Shown piece after piece: positions 11,495 through 18,945 of a stretch of 64,000 bases of DNA. The position numbers were made by a program, and so were the translations under genes. The notes below the pieces were generated by a model, which worked only from the letters and a program-made list of their open reading frames with translations, did not search any database and was not told the origin of the DNA. Origin of the DNA: Microbacterium sp. C7(2022) (GTDB taxonomy: Bacteria; Actinomycetota; Actinomycetes; Actinomycetales; Microbacteriaceae); NCBI RefSeq assembly GCF_028823665.1, contig NZ_JAPEHV010000006.1:186001-250000 (forward strand), in the 5' to 3' direction. Each line of letters begins with the position of its first letter. Position 1 is the first letter of the stretch.

Positions 11495-12307
11495 TCACTC
11501 GCACGTGCCGTTCTGTTGCAGTGCGGTATCAGCCAGGAGACGTGGGTCGATGTCGAAGTCGGCGGTCAGCAGGTCCCCGTCGACCGCAGCTGACGTCAGC
11601 GCGACGCCCGCCGGTAGATACGACGCGATGCAGACCGGCCAGTCCTTCAGGACGACTTCGCCCACCACACCGAACTGGTCGCGCAGGCCGTCGGCGCTCA
11701 CCTCGGCATCAGCCACCGTGAACGACGCCGGGGACAGCACTAGTTCCCCGTCGACGGCAGAAGGTGTGAGCGCTGCCGAGACCGGGATCTCCAGCCCCAG
11801 GAACGACAGCTCGGTTGACATGGTCACGTTCGGATCATCGAGTCCGAGCGATTCAGAGGGGAAGCCGTCGACCGTGGCGAGCAGCGTGCGCAGCTGCTCT
11901 TCGTCCATACTCACCGTCGCGTTCGCGGATCCCATGGTGTGCGGCTCACGGATGCGAAGCTCCTGCGCGTTCACGCGAACGTCGCCCGAGATCCCGTCGA
12001 GCGCGACATCCTCCGACGAGATGTCGATCTCATCGACCGTGCCGACGATGAGCTGGGGAATCACGACACCCGCCACCGAGACGTCGATCTGCTGATCTGC
12101 CGGCAGGTCGAGCTGGTCGGTGATGCCGTCGCGGATGGTGTTCTCGACGATGTCGCGGGCCGCAGCTTCGGCGAGAAACCATGCGGCCACTCCCCCAGCA
12201 AGCACGAGGCCGAACACGATGATCCACGGCCACCGCCTCTTCTTCGGCGGCTCTGCGTACCCCCACTCGGGCAACACCTGCGTGGGCTGCGTGTCGTGGG
12301 GGCTCAT
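11495..12307 (-). CDS. LmeA-like DUF2993 membrane-anchored protein
   Basis: The 270-residue protein has a Pro/Lys-rich cytoplasmic N-terminus (PEWGYAEPPKKRRWPW), one membrane segment at about 28-47 (WIIVFGLVLAGGVAAWFLA) and an extracytoplasmic DUF2993 domain with alternating beta strands (ISVAGVVIPQLIVGTVDEIDI type). The family member LmeA of mycobacteria binds phospholipids and affects lipomannan elongation, so an envelope-lipid role is likely here, but the substrate is unknown. It starts one base after the argS stop and may share its promoter; lysA has its own promoter-like sequence in the 156-base gap that follows. Confidence 0.8.
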   Translation of the reverse strand: MSPHDTQPTQVLPEWGYAEPPKKRRWPWIIVFGLVLAGGVAAWFLAEAAARDIVENTIRDGITDQLDLPADQQIDVSVAGVVIPQLIVGTVDEIDISSEDVALDGISGDVRVNAQELRIREPHTMGSANATVSMDEEQLRTLLATVDGFPSESLGLDDPNVTMSTELSFLGLEIPVSAALTPSAVDGELVLSPASFTVADAEVSADGLRDQFGVVGEVVLKDWPVCIASYLPAGVALTSAAVDGDLLTADFDIDPRLLADTALQQNGTCE

Positions 12308-12308
12308 G

Positions 12309-13976
12309 TCACATCCGTTCCGGGGCGCTCACGCCGAGAAGGTCCAGTCCGTTGCGCAGCACCTGACCGGTGGCGTCATTGAGCCACAGCCGCGTGCGGT
12401 GAATCGGTTCGATCTCTCCGTCGCCGAGCGGCACCACACGGCAGTTGTCGTACCAGCGGTGGTAGAGCCCTGCGAGCTCTTCGAGGTAGCGGGCGACGCG
12501 GTGCGGCTCGCGAACGTCGGCGGCGAACGCCACGACGCGAGGGAATTCCTGGAGCGCACCCAGCAGCGCGGACTCGGTTTCGTGCGTCAGCAACTCGGGA
12601 GCGAACTGCGAGCGGTCGACACCAGAGGCCTGCGCGTTGCGGCCGACGTTGTGCGTGCGCGCGTGCGCGTACTGCACGTAGAAGACCGGGTTGTCGTTGG
12701 TGCGCTTGCGCAAAATCTCGGGGTCGAGGGTGAGAGGCGAATCCGCGGGGTAGCGCGCAAGGGAATAGCGCAGCGCGTCTGTGCCCAGCCACTCACGCAG
12801 GTCATCGAGCTCGATGATGTTGCCGGCCCGCTTGCTCAGTCGCGCACCGTTGACCGAGACCAGCTGGCCGATGAGAACTTCGATGTCCTTTTCGGGGTCA
12901 TCTCCGGCGGCACCCGCGAGGGCCTTCAGGCGGTGTACGTAGCCGTGGTGGTCAGCGCCCAGCAGGTAGATCTTGTGCGCGAACCCGCGGTCGCCCTTGT
13001 TCAAGTAGTACGCCGCATCGGCGGCGAAATAGGTGTACTCGCCGTTCGAGCGGCGGATCACGCGGTCTTTGTCATCGCCGAAGTCGGTCGTGCGCACCCA
13101 CACCGCGTCGTCCTGATCGAAGACGTGGCCCTGTTCGCGCAGTCGGTCAACCGCTTCATCGACCAGGCTCGGCGCGCCATCTGGGCCGGGGGCGTGCAGC
13201 ACCCGCTCACTGAAGAAGACGTCGAAGTGAACGTTGAACTTCTCGAGTGAGGCCTGCAGATCACCCAGCTGCAACTCGTACGCCCGGTCGCGCGCGATCG
13301 CAACCTGCTCGTCGTCGGGGAGCGACAGCAGGTCGGGCACGACGGCAAGAACGCGCTCGGCGAGGTCATCGATGTACGACCCCGGATAGCCGTCCTCAGG
13401 AGTGGGCTCGCCCTTCGCCGCGGCGAGGACCGAGCGTCCGAACCGCTCCATCTGTGCTCCCGCGTCGTTGACGTAGAACTCGCGCACGAGCGTGGCGCCG
13501 CTGGCGAGCAGGAGTCGAGCGATCGCGTCACCGAGCGCGGCCCAGCGCGTGTGACCGATGTGCATCGGCCCGGTGGGGTTCGCGCTGACGAACTCGAGGT
13601 TGATGGTGTTACCGCGCTGCGAATCGTTGGTTCCGAATGCCGCCCCGGCCTCGACGATGGTCTTCGCCAGCGCGCCGGCAGCCGCGGCATCCAATCTGAT
13701 GTTGATGAATCCGGGACCGGCCACCTGCACGCTGGCGATTCCGTCGACGACCGTCAGCGACGCCGCGATCTCGGTGGCGAGGTCGCGCGGGTTGGCACCG
13801 ACCTGCTTGGCCAGCTTCAGCGCCGCATTCGACGCCCAGTCACCGTGGTCGCGGGACTTCGGACGCTCCAGCGGGAAGTCGTCCGCCGTGAGGCCATCGC
13901 TGGCACCGGGGCGTCGCGCCTCGATCAGAGGGACGATGGCGGCGAGCAGTACGGCGGAAAGGGCATCAGGATTCAT
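12309..13976 (-). CDS. argS: Arginyl-tRNA synthetase
   Basis: Class I synthetase charging tRNA-Arg. The 555-residue protein has the N-terminal Add-1 domain, the HIGH signature at 139-142 in NPTGPMHIGHTRW, and the variant KMSKS-like segment GARLSKRAGN. The C-terminal DALR anticodon-binding domain covers roughly the last 120 residues (RVARYLEELAGLYHRWYDNCRV). Start ATG at 13976. It heads the minus-strand argS-lmeA-lysA region. A tRNA-Arg gene lies about 2 kb away at 15.9 kb. Confidence 0.97.
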   Translation of the reverse strand: MNPDALSAVLLAAIVPLIEARRPGASDGLTADDFPLERPKSRDHGDWASNAALKLAKQVGANPRDLATEIAASLTVVDGIASVQVAGPGFINIRLDAAAAGALAKTIVEAGAAFGTNDSQRGNTINLEFVSANPTGPMHIGHTRWAALGDAIARLLLASGATLVREFYVNDAGAQMERFGRSVLAAAKGEPTPEDGYPGSYIDDLAERVLAVVPDLLSLPDDEQVAIARDRAYELQLGDLQASLEKFNVHFDVFFSERVLHAPGPDGAPSLVDEAVDRLREQGHVFDQDDAVWVRTTDFGDDKDRVIRRSNGEYTYFAADAAYYLNKGDRGFAHKIYLLGADHHGYVHRLKALAGAAGDDPEKDIEVLIGQLVSVNGARLSKRAGNIIELDDLREWLGTDALRYSLARYPADSPLTLDPEILRKRTNDNPVFYVQYAHARTHNVGRNAQASGVDRSQFAPELLTHETESALLGALQEFPRVVAFAADVREPHRVARYLEELAGLYHRWYDNCRVVPLGDGEIEPIHRTRLWLNDATGQVLRNGLDLLGVSAPERM

Positions 13977-14053
13977 AGCCGCACCAGTCTAGTTGCGCGG
14001 CCTGGCCCTCTTCTGCGTGCGCTTCCCTCTTGCGCCGGTCACCTCGCGCGTGG

Positions 14054-14084
14054 GTCAGGCCGTGCGCCAGTCAGGCCGTGCGCC
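14054..14084. repeat. Two-copy 16-bp direct repeat
   Basis: The 15-mer GTCAGGCCGTGCGCC occurs at 14054-14068 and again at 14070-14084, separated by one base. It lies just downstream of the transglutaminase-like gene stop, in the gap before argS. It looks like a replication-slippage duplication; no function is suggested. Confidence 0.7.
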
Positions 14085-14086
14085 GC

Positions 14087-14929
14087 TCAAGCGATCTGCA
14101 CGAGCTCCGCGAAGTCATCGTGCGCGGGGTCAGCGAGCTCGGGGAGCGTGTCGAGCCCGTCCAGCGTCGCGTCCTCGGGCATGACCCATGCGTCCACGCG
14201 CAGGTGCTCCAGACCCACATATCCACCGTGAAAGCTCAAGAATGCGCAGTCGGCTGCATCGCGACCGGTGGCGATGCGCACCAGCGAGTTGCGGTTGGAC
14301 AGGCGGGTGGCGTCGATCACGTACCAGGCGCCATCGAGGTAGGCCTCGGCAACCGCGTGGAAGTCCATGGGACGCAGTCCCGGCGCGAAGCACGCGGCAT
14401 AGCGCGCGGGCATATCCATCGCCCGCAGGAGCGCGATCACCACATGCGCATAGTCACGGCACACGCCCTGGCCTGTCATGAGCGTGGTGACGGCGCTATC
14501 CGTCCCCTGGCTGAGCCCTGGCGTGTAGGTGGTGCTGGTCGCGACGAACTCCGACACAGCGGCGATCAGGTCGTGGCCCGAGAGGCCTTTGAACTGCCGA
14601 CGCGCCTGCTGGAACACCTCGTCCGACTGGCAGTAGCGACTGGGACGCAGGTAGGTGATCGCCTCGAGGTCGCTCGTACGGCTCGTCGCCGCTCGCCCAT
14701 CGACGGTCGCCTCGTAGCGCACTTCAAGCCGGCCCGCCTCGCCCGTGAGGCGATGGAGGCGACTGCCGGACTGGTCGACGATCTCTGTCGGGGTGTAGAC
14801 CCGCTCCCCCTGTGTGAAGGTCAGCAACTCGTTTGCGAGGGGCATCGACTGTGCCGCGGTCACCTGAAAAATGAGGTCGACCGATGACCCCAGTTCGAGG
14901 TCGAGTTCAGCTGTCACCACGCGTTGCAC
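14087..14929 (-). CDS. Transglutaminase-like cysteine protease-fold protein
   Basis: A bacterial transglutaminase-like protein. The N-terminal third is a beta-rich domain (TAELDLELGSSVDLIFQV). The catalytic core carries all three residues: Cys in GQGVCRDYAH, His in PMDFHAVAEAYL and Asp in WYVIDATRL. No signal peptide is seen, so it is probably cytoplasmic. The frame is open to a GTG at 14959; I chose the GTG at 14929 (VQRVVTAELDL) because family members begin there, and 14920 is also possible. It is divergent from the SGNH hydrolase gene. Substrate and role are unknown; such proteins may be peptidases or peptide-linkage hydrolases. Confidence 0.8.
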   Translation of the reverse strand: MQRVVTAELDLELGSSVDLIFQVTAAQSMPLANELLTFTQGERVYTPTEIVDQSGSRLHRLTGEAGRLEVRYEATVDGRAATSRTSDLEAITYLRPSRYCQSDEVFQQARRQFKGLSGHDLIAAVSEFVATSTTYTPGLSQGTDSAVTTLMTGQGVCRDYAHVVIALLRAMDMPARYAACFAPGLRPMDFHAVAEAYLDGAWYVIDATRLSNRNSLVRIATGRDAADCAFLSFHGGYVGLEHLRVDAWVMPEDATLDGLDTLPELADPAHDDFAELVQIA

Positions 14930-15073
14930 CGAAGTATCCTCGCACGCAAAATCGTGCACTCACTGCACGGGTGCTCGACGCCGGCTGGGCGCCTAGAATG
15001 GTCGGCTCTGCCGCACTCGATCGCTCTCCACATCGACGGCCCCGAGCCCTACGAATTCGCGTACTCTCGGGGA

Positions 15074-15880
15074 ATGCGCGAACGCGGCAGACTCCACGCC
15101 CCTCGGCCGTGGCTCGTCCTGACCGCGGTGGCGTGTGCCCTCGCCGTGGTGTGCACGATGGCGCTGTGGCGCCCGTGGCTGCAGACGTCGGTGCCGGCTG
15201 CCGGCGGTGACGAACCGGTCGCCGCAGGCGCCGAACTGCTCACGATCGACGATGACGCGCAGGTGCTCGTGTTCGGAGATTCGTGGGTCTACGGTTCCGC
15301 GGCCATCGTTCCCGAGCTCGGCTTCGCCTACCGGCTAGGCGAAAATCTCGGCTGGACCGTGACCGTTGACGGCGTGCGCGGCAGCGGTTACCTCAAGCCG
15401 GGTATCGACGGCCCGGCCTACGGCGAGCGCATCGCCGCCCTGGATCCGCAGGCCACGCCCTCGCTGGTGCTCGTCGAAGGATCGATCAACGATCGCAAGC
15501 GGTACGCGCCGGATGTGTATCGGGATGCCGTGAACGCGGCATGGGACGCGCTCGCTGCGACGTACCCCCGGGCATCCATCGTCATCCTGGGGCCGGCACC
15601 GCAGGTACTGCCCGTCGAGGCCGGTACCGCCGCGATCGACCGCGACCTGGCAGATCTCGCCGCCCAGCGCGGCTGGTGGTACATCTCGCCAGTGCGGGAA
15701 GCATGGATTTCACCCGACAACTACCTCGAGGTCATCGACACCGGCGCGGGCAACGATCACCCCTCAACCGCGGGCCACGCCTACCTCGCCGAGCGTGTGA
15801 TGGCGGCATTGTCCGCGATCACCGCTCCGAGCGACGTCATCGCGGACGCGCCCGTGAGCCCCACCCCGATCGCTCCGTGA
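15074..15880 (+). CDS. Membrane-anchored SGNH/GDSL-type hydrolase
   Basis: The 268-residue protein has a basic N-terminus, one signal-anchor or signal-peptide segment at about 13-33 (WLVLTAVACALAVVCTMALW) and an extracytoplasmic SGNH hydrolase domain. Block I is VFGDSWVYG with the catalytic serine, block II has the glycine in GSGYL, block III is EGSINDRK with the Asn, and block V is NDHPSTAGHAYLAERV with Asp and His. The frame is open upstream, but the ATG at 15074 follows TACTCT by 6 bases, a leaderless arrangement, and puts the hydrophobic segment at the N-terminus. A surface esterase acting on acylated envelope polymers is plausible; the substrate is unknown. Confidence 0.82.
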   Translation: MRERGRLHAPRPWLVLTAVACALAVVCTMALWRPWLQTSVPAAGGDEPVAAGAELLTIDDDAQVLVFGDSWVYGSAAIVPELGFAYRLGENLGWTVTVDGVRGSGYLKPGIDGPAYGERIAALDPQATPSLVLVEGSINDRKRYAPDVYRDAVNAAWDALAATYPRASIVILGPAPQVLPVEAGTAAIDRDLADLAAQRGWWYISPVREAWISPDNYLEVIDTGAGNDHPSTAGHAYLAERVMAALSAITAPSDVIADAPVSPTPIAP

Positions 15881-15919
15881 ACGGCGCGGCGCGGCGCGGG
15901 TGGTAATCTCGATCGGTGC

Positions 15920-15995
15920 GCCTCCGTAGCTCAGGGGATAGAGCGTTGGTTTCCGGTACCAAAGGTCGTGGGTTCGATTCCCGCCGGGGGCACCA
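15920..15995 (+). tRNA. tRNA-Arg, anticodon CCG
   Basis: Full cloverleaf: acceptor GCCTCCG pairs with CGGGGGC. The D arm is GCTC-AGGGGATA-GAGC. The anticodon arm TTGGT/ACCAA has the loop TTCCGGT, giving anticodon CCG, which reads the CGG arginine codon. The T arm carries GGTTCGATTCC. Discriminator A is at 15992 and CCA is encoded at 15993-15995. A hairpin terminator follows at once. No integrase gene or direct repeat of the tRNA 3' end is visible nearby. Confidence 0.97.
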
Positions 15996-16001
15996 CCGGT
16001 G

Positions 16002-16030
16002 AAGGGCCGTCCATTCGGGCGGCCCTTTTT
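16002..16030 (+). terminator. Rho-independent terminator of tRNA-Arg
   Basis: 8-bp stem AAGGGCCG (16002-16009) with CGGCCCTT (16020-16027), continuing into a run of Ts. It starts 7 bases after the CCA end of the tRNA and is the clearest U-tract terminator in the window. Confidence 0.85.
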
Positions 16031-16097
16031 CGCGTCGCGGGTGGGCCGCTCGGTGCCTGAGGGCGGCGCGCTCGGTGTCACGTCGCGGCTGGCCACA

Positions 16098-16157
16098 TGA
16101 GCATGAAACCTGCAGATGAGCATCCAATCTGATGCACACTTGCAGGTTTCATGCTCA
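16098..16157. repeat. 60-bp palindromic element, copy A
   Basis: Perfect 17-bp inverted arms TGAGCATGAAACCTGCA (16098-16114) and its complement (16141-16157) around a 26-base centre. The centre contains a second, imperfect inverted pair, GAGCATC and GATGCAC. Copies B (45666-45725) and C (46929-46988) have the same total length and nearly the same arms. It lies between the tRNA-Arg terminator and the 3' end of the CPBP gene, outside any gene. No flanking target duplication is visible. Confidence 0.85.
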
Positions 16158-16205
16158 GTCGCGTAGGTGGCGGGCTGCAGGTGCGGCGTGCGGGCGCGGC
16201 GCGGC

Positions 16206-17099
16206 TCAGACTAAGAACAGCCCGTCGAGCACGCCGGGGTTGTGCGCGTGCACCAGCACGAGGAAGACCACCGCGTCGAACAGCAGGTGCACCGTCACGA
16301 CGTAGGCGAGCGAGCGCGTCTTGGCGAAGATGAACGCCTGCAGCAGCGCGAACGGGATCGTGAGCAGCGGCCCCCAGGCCTGGTAGCCGAGCTCCCACAG
16401 GAACGACACGAAGACGATGGCTTGCAGCACGTTCGCCTGCCAGAAGACGAAGTGACGGCGCAGCAACGCGAACACGGTGCAGATGAAGAAGAGTTCGTCC
16501 CAGATGCCGACCGCGCCGACCCCGACGAAAAGGCGCGCGATCAGGTCGGGAGTGTCAACGACCGGCCAGTTGAGATACACGCCCGACGTGATGAAGTAGA
16601 ACGGCAGAATCAGCCAGCCGAGCACCAGCACCGCCGCCAGCCACGTCCACTGGAATGCCGTCCACCGTCCGCCGCCGCGCCACGGGAAGCGCGTCGCGCG
16701 ATCCCGATACACCCAGCGCGAAATCGCGTAGGGCACGAGCACGGCTCCTCCGAGTGCGACGGTGAACCGCAACATCGCCAGGTTGTCGAGCTCGGCCTTC
16801 AGATCGATGACGCTCACGATGAGCAGTCCGACCGCGATCAGCGACAGGTCACGCAGCAGCGACGGCGAGCGCACGCCCGCGCCAGCCGCACCCGCGCCAC
16901 GCGCCGCGCCAGGCTCGCCCGCGGCATCCCGCCTCGACAGCAGCCACGCGCCGATCAACCCGATGGCCAGTAGCGCCCATCCTGCCCACGGCACCCGCGA
17001 TACGAAGAACGCGGGTGCGGCCAAGCACACGGCGAGCGCCGGAAGCAGGCCCCACGAGCGCGACGACGTCGACGTGTACGCGGTCGGGTGCGCGGGCAT
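16206..17099 (-). CDS. CPBP-family intramembrane (CAAX-protease-like) protein
   Basis: 297 residues with about eight hydrophobic segments. The signature segment WDELFFICTVFALLRRH near 202-218 is the CPBP motif 1 region, with Asp-Glu in place of the usual Glu-Glu and the arginine pair preserved. The second motif (FLWELGYQAWG) and the third (VTVHLLFDAVVF, conserved His and Asp) are also present. These glutamic-type intramembrane proteases are membrane proteins of mostly unknown substrate. The gene follows trmB with no gap and is probably co-transcribed with it. Its C-terminus faces repeat element A. Confidence 0.75.
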   Translation of the reverse strand: MPAHPTAYTSTSSRSWGLLPALAVCLAAPAFFVSRVPWAGWALLAIGLIGAWLLSRRDAAGEPGAARGAGAAGAGVRSPSLLRDLSLIAVGLLIVSVIDLKAELDNLAMLRFTVALGGAVLVPYAISRWVYRDRATRFPWRGGGRWTAFQWTWLAAVLVLGWLILPFYFITSGVYLNWPVVDTPDLIARLFVGVGAVGIWDELFFICTVFALLRRHFVFWQANVLQAIVFVSFLWELGYQAWGPLLTIPFALLQAFIFAKTRSLAYVVTVHLLFDAVVFLVLVHAHNPGVLDGLFLV

Positions 17100-17849
17100 T
17101 CAGTCTCCCTGCGCGCGGCGCCGATACGCGAGGTCGCGGATGTCGCGGCCTTTCGCCGCGCCCTTCCGCTCGAAGGCGGTGACCACACGACCGTCGAACC
17201 GAGGGGCCCACTCCCCCTCGAACGCGCGCTCGAAGTCGGGTGCCGCATCGAGCACATCGCGCATCTGAAGCGCGTAGTCTTCCCAGTCGGTGGCGAGGCG
17301 TAGCATCCCTCCCTCTCGCAGGGCACCGGCCGCCTGGGCTGCGAACTCTGTCGTCACGAGCCGCCGCTTGGTGTGCTTTTTCTTGTGCCACGGATCGGGG
17401 AAGAACACCCACAGTTCGTCGAGCGATGCTTGCGGCAGCAGATGTGTGAGCACTTCGGGGGCGTTTGCCTCGACCAGGCGCAGGTTGCGCACGCCCGCGC
17501 GATCGGCGTCGAGCATCGTCCGCGCGAGCCCCGCGCGGAACACCTCGATCGCAAGGAAGTCGGTGTCGGGCGCCGACTGTGCCGCGTGCACGATCGCGTG
17601 GCCTTGGCCTGAGCCGATCTCGGCGATGAGGGGCGCACTGCGCGTCCACACCGATCCGGGCTCGATCGTGGATGAGGGGCGGATGCTGGTGGCCGCCGCG
17701 TCCCGCGGAGCATCGATCACGTAGAAGCCAGCGAGCTCTTCCCACGCGCGCTCCTGCGCGTCGGACATGCGCCCGCTTCGCCGGACGAACGAAACGGGGC
17801 GATCGCGATAGCGCGGTGTGTCGTCGGACGCGGGTACGGGCTGGCTCAC
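17100..17849 (-). CDS. trmB: tRNA (guanine-N7-)-methyltransferase
   Basis: SAM-dependent enzyme that makes m7G46 in the tRNA variable loop. The 249-residue protein shows the SAM site LIAEIGSGQGHAIVHAA, the acidic EVFRAG strand end, and the family hallmark ELWVFFPDPWHKKKHTKRRLV (split here as FFPDPWHKKKH and KRRLV). A C-terminal TAFERKGAAKGRDIRDLAYRR follows. The start is GTG at 17849, supported by the conserved RPVSFVRRSGRMS N-terminus. The stop touches the start of the CPBP gene. Confidence 0.94.
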   Translation of the reverse strand: MSQPVPASDDTPRYRDRPVSFVRRSGRMSDAQERAWEELAGFYVIDAPRDAAATSIRPSSTIEPGSVWTRSAPLIAEIGSGQGHAIVHAAQSAPDTDFLAIEVFRAGLARTMLDADRAGVRNLRLVEANAPEVLTHLLPQASLDELWVFFPDPWHKKKHTKRRLVTTEFAAQAAGALREGGMLRLATDWEDYALQMRDVLDAAPDFERAFEGEWAPRFDGRVVTAFERKGAAKGRDIRDLAYRRRAQGD

Positions 17850-17898
17850 CCCTCCAGGCTACCCAGTGCCGTAGACGCCGCCCGCCGCGCTGGGCGTG

Positions 17899-18756
17899 TC
17901 ACGCCGCGGGGGACGTCGTGAAGTCGATCAATTCCTCGACCCGACCCAGCAGAGCCGGCTCGAGATCCCGATACGTGCGCACGCGCGACAGAATGCGCTG
18001 CCATGCATGGGCGATGTCGGTCTGGTCTTCGGCGGGCCACCCGAACGCACGGCAGACGCCCACCTTGAACTCGGTGCCGCGCGGCACCTCGGGCCAGCGG
18101 CTGATGCCCATCGCCTTCGGCGTGACGCACTGCCACACATCGATCCACGGGTGACCGACGATGCGAAGGTGCGCGCCGTGGGGCCCGCGCTCGATCTGCT
18201 GCGCGATGCGGGACTCCTTCGACCCGGGCACCAGATGGTCGACGAGAACGCCGTAGCGGCGTTGTGCCGAGGGCGGCTCTGCCTCGAGGAGTTCGGGGAG
18301 CAGGTCGATTCCCTGCAGGTACTCCACGACGACACCTTCGGCACGCAGGTCGTCGCCCCACACCTTCTCGACGAGTTCCGCATCGTGCCGTCCTTCGACG
18401 AGGATGCGACTGGCCCGAGCCACGCGGGCGCGACTGTCCGCGGCGGCGAACGAGCCCGATGCAGTGCGACGGGGTCCGGATGCCGCGCGCTGCGGCACGA
18501 CGAGGGTGACCGGTTCGCCATCGATCAGGAAGCCGCCTCCGAGCGGAAACAGCCGGCGGCGACCACGGCCATCTTCGAGTTCGACCGTCGCAGCGGTGAT
18601 GGCGGTCACGGCGCCGCAGAAGCCGTCGTCGGCGACTTCGACAACGAGATCTTTCGTCGCTTCCACTCGGGCGATCTGCTTCGCATGGCGCGTGCGCCAT
18701 CCCGGCGCGAGCACATCAGTTCCGTAGCGATCCCCTGCGCCGTACCGATCGTCCAT
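17899..18756 (-). CDS. DUF3097 family protein with a TOPRIM-like segment
   Basis: A 285-residue cytoplasmic protein of the actinobacterial DUF3097 family, function unknown. The N-terminus (DRYGTDVLAPGWRTRH) and the beta-rich region to about 100 are typical. From about 115 the segment RILVEGRHDAELVEKVWG looks like a TOPRIM first motif, followed by YGVLVDHLVPGSKESRIA, where the second acidic motif would be. This suggests a nucleic-acid enzyme (inference). A GGAGG ribosome binding site precedes the ATG at 18756. It is divergent from the TPM-domain gene and downstream of no clear operon partner. Confidence 0.8.
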   Translation of the reverse strand: MDDRYGAGDRYGTDVLAPGWRTRHAKQIARVEATKDLVVEVADDGFCGAVTAITAATVELEDGRGRRRLFPLGGGFLIDGEPVTLVVPQRAASGPRRTASGSFAAADSRARVARASRILVEGRHDAELVEKVWGDDLRAEGVVVEYLQGIDLLPELLEAEPPSAQRRYGVLVDHLVPGSKESRIAQQIERGPHGAHLRIVGHPWIDVWQCVTPKAMGISRWPEVPRGTEFKVGVCRAFGWPAEDQTDIAHAWQRILSRVRTYRDLEPALLGRVEELIDFTTSPAA

Positions 18757-18945
18757 GCATCCTCCGCGCGATCTCCCAGCTCGAGAACCGAGCCCTTCGA
18801 AAGCGAAACCCTAGCGCTCCGGCGTCCATCCCGCCCGAGCGACCCGCACGACACAGTGGACTCTCGCGCGGACTACCCTGTGTCGGCGCGGCTGAATAGA
18901 CTCGCTCGCGGGGGCGTCGCGCATGACCCCTCGGAGGGGAAGTTG

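Noticed and set aside
12120..13250. A 376-codon plus-strand open frame over argS
   Set aside because: Antisense to a clear synthetase with HIGH and KMSKS-like motifs.
15920..16160. tRNA-Arg with palindrome A as an integration site of a mobile island
   Set aside because: No integrase, no repeated tRNA 3' end and only core genes downstream; the palindrome also occurs far from tRNAs.
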